This document shows positions 13,356 to 17,688 of a stretch of 17,688 nt of DNA, piece by piece. The stretch comes from an uncultured Slackia sp. Its GTDB lineage: Bacteria; Actinomycetota; Coriobacteriia; Coriobacteriales; Eggerthellaceae. The DNA lies in NCBI GenBank assembly GCA_937895975.1, contig CALBLG010000036.1:1-17688 (forward strand), written 5' to 3'. The notes under the pieces were generated by a model. That model searched no databases. It saw only the letters and a program-made list of their open reading frames with translations, and had not been told where the DNA came from. Within the stretch, counting starts at the first letter, position 1. Each line of letters begins with the position of its first letter. The translations under genes were made by a program, and so were the position numbers.

Positions 13356-13793
13356 ATGGCAATAACGTATCCCTGTGGGCGCGACGAAATTATGGCGGTT
13401 CTGCCGCATCGCGACCCGTTTCTGTGGCTTTCGCGCGTGGTTGAATGCGTGCCCGGCCAGCGCATTGTGGCAGAGCTTGATGTTGACCCGGAATTGCCGC
13501 TGTTCAAAGGCCATTTTCCCAATCATCCCGTTTTGCCGGGCGTCATTGTGATGGAAGCGTTGGCTCAGGCTGCGAGCTTTTGCGTGCTCGAGGCGCGTGG
13601 TGCGGAAGGCGCAATCGGCTTCCTTACGGGGGTCGATAAGGCGAAGTTTCGCCACCAGGTGCAGCCGGGCGACACGCTGCGCTTGGAAGCGGCCATAACC
13701 AAGTCGTCTTCCCGCATGGTGGTGGCCGAAGTCGCCGCCTACGTGGGCGACGCGCTGGCCGCTTCCGCCATCCAAAAGTACGTGCTGGCCTAG
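13356..13793 (+). CDS. fabZ: 3-hydroxyacyl-ACP dehydratase
   Basis: This hot-dog-fold enzyme dehydrates 3-hydroxyacyl-ACP to trans-2-enoyl-ACP, the substrate of FabK. The 145-residue protein has LPHRDPFLWLSRV and the active-site segment KGHFPNHPVLPGVIVMEALAQ with His53 and Glu67, almost the E. coli numbering. ATG 13356, with GAAAGAAG 8 nt upstream, is preferred over an in-frame TTG at 13338 because homologues begin here. The stop TAG overlaps the first bases of a foldback element (13792-13949). It is separated from fabF by 174 nt, unlike the tightly packed genes before it. Confidence 0.94.
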   Translation: MAITYPCGRDEIMAVLPHRDPFLWLSRVVECVPGQRIVAELDVDPELPLFKGHFPNHPVLPGVIVMEALAQAASFCVLEARGAEGAIGFLTGVDKAKFRHQVQPGDTLRLEAAITKSSSRMVVAEVAAYVGDALAASAIQKYVLA

Positions 13794-13949
13794 GGAAACG
13801 CTGATTAATTCCGCCAGCCCTGCGAGCCTGCGGCGGCACGTGGAAGGCTCAAACCTCGTTTGCCCACGCCAGTGGGCGCGCTCGGCTTTCGCCTCCCACG
13901 CACTCGCCGCAGGCGCGCAGGGCAAGACGACCTTAATCAGCGTTTCCCT
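13792..13949. repeat. 158-bp foldback (MITE-like) element after fabZ
   Basis: Perfect 17-nt terminal inverted repeats (13792-13808 and 13933-13949) bracket further pairing: 13817-13835 matches the reverse complement of 13905-13923 in 18 of 19 bases. An apical hairpin GCCCAC/GTGGGC lies at 13862-13877. No coding potential is seen. The left end provides two bases of the fabZ stop codon. I see no clear target-site duplication. The form is that of a non-autonomous inverted-repeat element or a very long structured RNA between fabZ and accDA. Confidence 0.85.
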
Positions 13950-13950
13950 G

Positions 13951-13998
13951 GCGTGAGCCATGGTGGGACAGGGGACAGTCCCCTGTCCCGCGTGAGCC
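13951..13998. repeat. 25-nt palindrome (GGGACAGTCCC core) flanked by 9-nt direct repeats
   Basis: The arms 13965-13976 and 13978-13989 are perfect reverse complements around A 13977. GCGTGAGCC occurs at 13951-13959 and again directly after the palindrome at 13990-13998, as a target duplication would. The core is identical to that at 3357-3367, where a 45-nt direct duplication flanks the palindrome. Confidence 0.88.
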
Positions 13999-14025
13999 GA
14001 GTCAGGCTCGAAACTCGTTAAACCT

Positions 14026-14046
14026 GGGTCGGGGCAGCCCCGGCCC
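14026..14046 (+). promoter_or_regulatory. Hairpin in the accDA leader
   Basis: GGGTCGGGG (14026-14034) pairs with CCCCGGCCC (14038-14046) with one G-T pair and loop CAG, 11 nt before the ribosome-binding site AGGAG (14058-14062). It may be an attenuator or simply part of the repeat cluster. No clear promoter for accDA is visible in 13999-14069. Confidence 0.45.
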
Positions 14047-14069
14047 ACGAATTTGCTAGGAGCGCTTTC

Positions 14070-16475
14070 ATGCTGCGTTCGAAGAAAACCGCCTATGTGA
14101 CCATCGGCGACGCGTCGGCGTTGCCCGCGGCGCCCGACGCGGAAGGCGCCGACGCGCTCGCCTGCGCCGATGGCGTGTGCGAGGCGTCGTATGTCGCGAC
14201 CGAGCCGCTGAAAAGCCTGGTCGAGGTGCATTCCGCTGGCGTCACGCGCGTGCTTGTGGTCGATGGCGGGGCGACGGGTGAATCGGTCGTCGCCGGCTGC
14301 TTGGCGGCGGGCCTCGTGCCGTGCGTCGCCTATACCGAGGACATGGCGCGCGCCGGCCACGTGAAGCTCGCGCCGAAATCCGTGTGCGTGGGCAAAAGCC
14401 GCGCGACCGGGGCACTCGACGACAGCTATCGCGTGCTCTCCGCCGCGGAATCGGCCGACGCGCAGGCGATTTTGCTGGTCGATTCGCACCTTGCGGTTGA
14501 CGAGCGCTTCCTTTCCATGGCGGCCGACGAGGGCCGTGGCGTGTTCAGCGTGCCCGCTGCTTCGATCAATGCGGCGTTCGGCGGCATCACGCGCGTGTGG
14601 CGCGCGTGCCCGGCTCCGAGCGTTTCGGCGTTGCACGTGTCCGACGATTCGTGGGTCACGTGCCCGAAGTGCCATCGCGTCTCCGACGCGGCGCGCGTGC
14701 TGGCAAACCACAAGATGTGCCCCGAATGCGGGCACCACTTCCGCATGACGTCGGCCGAGCGTTTGGCTGATGTGCTCGACGCAGAAAGCTTCGAGTGCTG
14801 GTTCGAGACCGATGCCACCGACGTGCCCGAAACCGACCCGCTTAATTTCCCGGGGTATTTGGGAAAAATCGCCGGTATGCGCGAGAAAACGGGGTTGCGC
14901 GAAGGCGTGCGTTGCGGCGTGGGCCGCATTGCCGGCATGCGGGCGGCGATCGGCGTGATGGACTCGACGTTTTTCATGGGCTCGATGGGTTCGGTGGTAG
15001 GCGAGCGCATTACGCGTTTGACAGAATACGCCACCGAGCAGGGGCTTCCGCTTATTCTATTCACGTGTTCGGGCGGCGCGCGCATGCAAGAAGGCTTGGT
15101 TTCGCTTATGCAAATGGCGAAAATCTCGGCCGCGATCAAGCGTCACGGCGAAGCGGGTCTGCCGTATTTCTCGGTCATCACCGACCCCACGACGGGCGGG
15201 GTAACCGCAAGCTTCGCCATGCAGGGCGACGTGATTATTTCAGAGCCCCGGGCATTAATCGGGTTCGCCGGCCGTCGCGTGATTCAAGACACCATTCGCC
15301 AAGAGCTGCCCAAAGAATTCCAAACGGCCGAGTTCGCGCTGCAGCATGGTTTGATTGACGCGATCGTCGAGCGCCCGCGCATTCGCGAGGTGCTTGCGAA
15401 CCTGATGGCGCTGCACGCGAAGCCCGAATCGGGCGCACCCCGGGGCTTCGATGCGGTGCTGGCGGCGCTGGCGGCCAACCCCACCAAATGCGAGCTTGAA
15501 GCGACGGGTGCAAAGGTTTCCGCAGACGAAAGCGATATTTTGTCGGGTGTGCGCGCGAAGGCGGCCCAGGCTATCGCATCGGTGCCGGCGAAGGTCGCGG
15601 CGGGCGCGCGCACTGTGGCTGCGCGCCGGGCCCACAAGTCCGACCTTGCGCAGTTCACCTCGAAACCGAAGGCCATAAAAGCTGCAGCGAGCGAAAATCC
15701 TGCGTGGGCCAGCGTGCAAACCGCGCGCGACGTGCGCCGTCCTACGGCCGGCCGCTACCTGGAGGCGAGCTGCGAGGGCTTCGTCGAGCTGCATGGCGAC
15801 CGCGGCTTCGCCGACGATGCCGCCATCGTGGCGGGCATCGGCTGGGTGGCGGGCCGCCCAGCAACGCTTATCGCCCAGGAAAAGGGCCGCGACCTGCAAG
15901 ATCGCATCAAGCGCAATTTCGGCTGTCCTCAGCCCGAGGGCTATCGCAAAAGCCTGCGCCTCATGCGCCAGGCCGAGCGCTTCGGCCGTCCGGTCGTGTG
16001 CTTCGTGGACACGCAGGGCGCGTTCTGCGGCAAAGAGGCCGAGGAACGTGGCCAGGGCAACGCCATTGCCGACAATCTGTACGCCATGGCGGGGCTGCGC
16101 GTGCCCATCGTAAGCGTGCTCGTGGGCGAGGGCGGTAGCGGCGGCGCGCTGGCGCTGGCGCTGGCCGACCGCGTGGCCATGCAAGAGCACGCGGTGTATT
16201 CGGTGCTCTCGCCTGAAGGTTTCGCGTCCATCCTGTGGAAAGACCGCTCGCGTGCGCCCGAGGCCGCGGCCGTTATGCGCATGAACGCCTACGAGATCTT
16301 CGACATGGGCATCGTCGATGAGGTGCTCGAGGAGGGCGAGGGCTCGGCGTCGGTCAACCCCGATTTCGCCATCGCGAACGTCGTCGCTTACGTGGAGGAG
16401 GCCCTCGACGAGCTCGCCGGCTTGCCGGCCGAAGAGCTTCTCCAACAACGCTACAACCGCTTCCGCGCGTTCTAG
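14070..16475 (+). CDS. Acetyl-CoA carboxylase carboxyltransferase beta-alpha fusion with AccC-like N-terminal stub
   Basis: It transfers carboxyl from carboxybiotin to acetyl-CoA, giving malonyl-CoA for FabD. The 801-residue protein joins three parts. Residues 58-175 resemble the biotin carboxylase N-terminal domain: RVLVVDGG, then HVKLAPKSVCVG and SYRVLSAAESADAQAI align with AccC HVLLADETVCIG and SYLNIPAIISAAEITG. The NRGEIA loop is degenerate and the ATP-grasp domain is missing. Residues 198-220 form the AccD zinc ribbon (Cys198, 201, 217, 220), followed by the crotonase-fold beta domain to about 455 with FTCSGGARMQEG. After an Ala-rich linker, AccA spans about 545-801 (YLEASCEGFVELHGDRGF, VDTQGAFCGKEAEERGQG, VGEGGSGGALALALAD). 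AGGAG precedes ATG 14070. Fusion of AccD to AccA is known; the stub is unusual. accB and accC must be elsewhere. Confidence 0.93.
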   Translation: MLRSKKTAYVTIGDASALPAAPDAEGADALACADGVCEASYVATEPLKSLVEVHSAGVTRVLVVDGGATGESVVAGCLAAGLVPCVAYTEDMARAGHVKLAPKSVCVGKSRATGALDDSYRVLSAAESADAQAILLVDSHLAVDERFLSMAADEGRGVFSVPAASINAAFGGITRVWRACPAPSVSALHVSDDSWVTCPKCHRVSDAARVLANHKMCPECGHHFRMTSAERLADVLDAESFECWFETDATDVPETDPLNFPGYLGKIAGMREKTGLREGVRCGVGRIAGMRAAIGVMDSTFFMGSMGSVVGERITRLTEYATEQGLPLILFTCSGGARMQEGLVSLMQMAKISAAIKRHGEAGLPYFSVITDPTTGGVTASFAMQGDVIISEPRALIGFAGRRVIQDTIRQELPKEFQTAEFALQHGLIDAIVERPRIREVLANLMALHAKPESGAPRGFDAVLAALAANPTKCELEATGAKVSADESDILSGVRAKAAQAIASVPAKVAAGARTVAARRAHKSDLAQFTSKPKAIKAAASENPAWASVQTARDVRRPTAGRYLEASCEGFVELHGDRGFADDAAIVAGIGWVAGRPATLIAQEKGRDLQDRIKRNFGCPQPEGYRKSLRLMRQAERFGRPVVCFVDTQGAFCGKEAEERGQGNAIADNLYAMAGLRVPIVSVLVGEGGSGGALALALADRVAMQEHAVYSVLSPEGFASILWKDRSRAPEAAAVMRMNAYEIFDMGIVDEVLEEGEGSASVNPDFAIANVVAYVEEALDELAGLPAEELLQQRYNRFRAF

Positions 16476-16571
16476 CAGCGCGTCCGCAAAACAACGACCA
16501 GTCGCCGGACGGACGTCAGGCTCGTCAGGCGATGCCCGGCTCGGCGTCAACCGTATTGTGTCCGCTCGCCG

Positions 16572-16580
16572 TGCTATGAT
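16572..16580 (+). promoter_or_regulatory. Extended -10 promoter of the diguanylate cyclase gene
   Basis: TG-C-TATGAT is an extended -10 box (TATGAT at 16575-16580) 37 bp before the ATG, with no well-spaced -35. The rest of the gap 16476-16571 shows no gene and no T-tailed terminator for accDA, only weak GTCCG/CGGAC pairings near 16481-16517. Confidence 0.45.
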
Positions 16581-16617
16581 ACATGGCACGTATCAATTCG
16601 GCTGATGGGGGACCGAC

Positions 16618-17496
16618 ATGTCGGGCGAACCTGCTTACAAAATGGACCAAATCGAGGGCATTATCCGCGAAGCGTCGCGGTTGTTCGACGTAGTGCGCCT
16701 GGTTGATCCCATCAGCATGACGGTGTACACCATCGAGGACGGCCGGCTGCGCGCTCAGCCCGACAGCTGCTACCACGTGTGGAACAAGACCGACCGTTGC
16801 GAGAATTGCGTGTCGGCGCGCTGCTTCATGGAAGACGAGCGCTACTCAAAATTCGAATTCATCGACAACGATATCTACCACGTAGTGGCCCAGCCCGTCG
16901 AGGTCGACGGCGAGCGCTACGTGCTTGAGGTGGTCACGGCCTCGCACGACAACGTGCTTTTGTCGGCGTTCGGCAACAACGCGTTCGTCGACCGCATCAC
17001 CACGTTCAACCACAAGGTGTACACCGACGACCTCACGGGGCTTGCCAACAGGCGTTTCCTTGACGAGCGCCTGGGCATTCTCATCGATCGCTCGGCGCAC
17101 GAGGGCACGTCGCTTTCCGTGGTGATGATGGACATCGACGACTTCAAGAACATCAACGACGGGCTGGGCCATCTTGCCGGCGACGCCGCGCTGGGGCAAG
17201 CCGCCGCGGTTTTGCGCGAGGCGCTGCGGCCCACCAACGAGGATATCCTGGCGCGCTACGGCGGCGACGAGTTCATCGCCGTGCTGCAGAATGTGAGCGA
17301 GGTTGAGCTCGAACGCCGCCTGCAGGCTATTCCGCCGATCAAGGTGAACGACGAGCTCGAGGTCACGTTCAGCATTGGCGCCTTCTACCAGGACAAAGCC
17401 GAGAACATGGACGCGAAAGCGCTCATCCAGCGCGCCGATCGCGCCATGTACGGCGTGAAGGCCGGCGGCAAAAACAGCTTCGCGGTCGAGGAGTAG
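16618..17496 (+). CDS. Diguanylate cyclase with Cys-rich PAS-like sensor domain
   Basis: It probably makes cyclic di-GMP from two GTP in response to a cytosolic signal; no membrane helix or signal peptide is visible. Residues 15-115 form a PAS-like domain with four cysteines, Cys51, Cys61, Cys64 and Cys69 (CYHVWNKTDRCENCVSARC), a likely metal, cluster or redox site. The GGDEF domain follows from about 135: TDDLTGLANRRF, metal-binding Asp172 in MMDIDDFKNINDGLGH, the intact active motif RYGGDEF (GGDEF at 215-219), and GAFYQDK and GKNSF at the end. The inhibitory I-site Arg (RxxD before the GGDEF motif) is replaced by TNED, so product inhibition at that site is not expected. GGGGGA at 16607-16612 precedes ATG. 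Tandem repeats begin right after the stop. The gene appears monocistronic. Confidence 0.9.
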   Translation: MSGEPAYKMDQIEGIIREASRLFDVVRLVDPISMTVYTIEDGRLRAQPDSCYHVWNKTDRCENCVSARCFMEDERYSKFEFIDNDIYHVVAQPVEVDGERYVLEVVTASHDNVLLSAFGNNAFVDRITTFNHKVYTDDLTGLANRRFLDERLGILIDRSAHEGTSLSVVMMDIDDFKNINDGLGHLAGDAALGQAAAVLREALRPTNEDILARYGGDEFIAVLQNVSEVELERRLQAIPPIKVNDELEVTFSIGAFYQDKAENMDAKALIQRADRAMYGVKAGGKNSFAVEE

Positions 17497-17498
17497 CC

Positions 17499-17564
17499 GC
17501 CCAGCAGCCGAGGAGCAACTGCCCAGCAGCCAAGGGGTAGCTGCCCAGCACCCGAGGAGCAACT
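17499..17564 (+). repeat. Tandem repeat, 3 x 22 bp, after the GGDEF gene
   Basis: Units at 17499-17520, 17521-17542 and 17543-17564 start GCCCAGCA and end in AACT or AGCT; units 1 and 3 differ at one position, while unit 2 is more diverged. The gene end (CGAGGAGTAGCC) resembles the second half of the unit, so the array may have grown from the stop-codon region. No function is evident. Confidence 0.9.
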
Positions 17565-17663
17565 GCGCATTACGAACGGGACGCGTGCGGAAGCAGTTCG
17601 CGAGGGGCGCAGGGGCGACTTTTCTGCGGGCGCTCTCTTGCGCGCGACGAAGGCCGCAACTGG

Positions 17664-17686
17664 CACGAATCGGGCTTCAAGGGACG
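17664..17686 (+). repeat. Dispersed repeat, second copy
   Basis: These 23 nt are identical to 5002-5024. In both places a GGDEF gene end or relic lies upstream. The repeat probably continues beyond the window edge. The remainder of 17565-17663 holds nothing I can identify. Confidence 0.85.
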
Positions 17687-17688
17687 GG

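Noticed and set aside
15255..16589. 444-codon open frame on the - strand opposite accDA
   Set aside because: It is antisense to the conserved AccA region, has no recognisable domain and no ribosome-binding site.
17499..17564. Possible CRISPR array
   Set aside because: The 22-bp units are directly adjacent with no spacers.
1..17688. tRNA or rRNA genes
   Set aside because: No cloverleaf with a T-arm GTTCRA-type motif or CCA-adjacent acceptor stem was noticed in the gene-free stretches.

Overview
The window is GC-rich, densely coding bacterial chromosome with nearly all genes on the + strand. GTG starts, strong Shine-Dalgarno sites, a FabK-type (FMN) enoyl reductase, a FabT-like MarR regulator, a Cys-rich PAS-like/GGDEF protein and a surface-protein remnant with a TGD-type sortase tail suggest an anaerobic gut actinobacterium of the Coriobacteriia, probably Eggerthellaceae. 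That placement is inferred from protein character, not from a marker gene.

Layout. (1) 1-4918, housekeeping: the tail of an upstream gene and its terminator, galU, alr, a family 4 uracil-DNA glycosylase gene and folC. The udg-folC gap holds a 45-nt duplication around a small palindrome and a 147-bp foldback element. (2) 4919-7364, a scarred accessory stretch: a relic of a GGDEF gene 3' end, diverged dispersed repeats, a merR gene damaged at both ends (- strand), a 178-bp inverted repeat with two outward-facing promoter-like sequences, the 3' end of a frameshifted sortase-anchored protein gene, and an apparently intact ribbon-helix-helix/PIN toxin-antitoxin pair. (3) 7365-16475, the fatty-acid synthesis (FASII) locus: degV, fabT-like marR, acpP, fabK, fabD, fabG, fabF, fabZ and an accD-accA fusion. 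(4) 16476-17688: a diguanylate cyclase gene followed by 22-bp tandem repeats and a second copy of a dispersed repeat seen near 5002.

How the genes work together. DegV-family proteins bind fatty acids and FabT-like MarR proteins repress FASII genes, so the first two genes of region 3 look like a sensing and control module ahead of the synthetic genes. The acetyl-CoA carboxylase carboxyltransferase makes malonyl-CoA, FabD loads it on AcpP, and FabF, FabG, FabZ and FabK carry out elongation. fabH, accB and accC are not in the window.

Most notable. The ~190 residues before the AccD zinc ribbon resemble the N-terminal domain of biotin carboxylase (AccC), without the ATP-grasp part. In the streptococcal-type order (fabF-accB-fabZ-accC-accD-accA) accB and accC would lie exactly where this window has a 44-bp perfect palindrome plus a gene-free gap, and a foldback plus palindrome followed by an AccC-like stub. 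Palindromic or foldback sequences also overlap or adjoin the stop codons of udg, vapC, fabF and fabZ, which suggests repeated insertion of small palindromic elements at gene ends.
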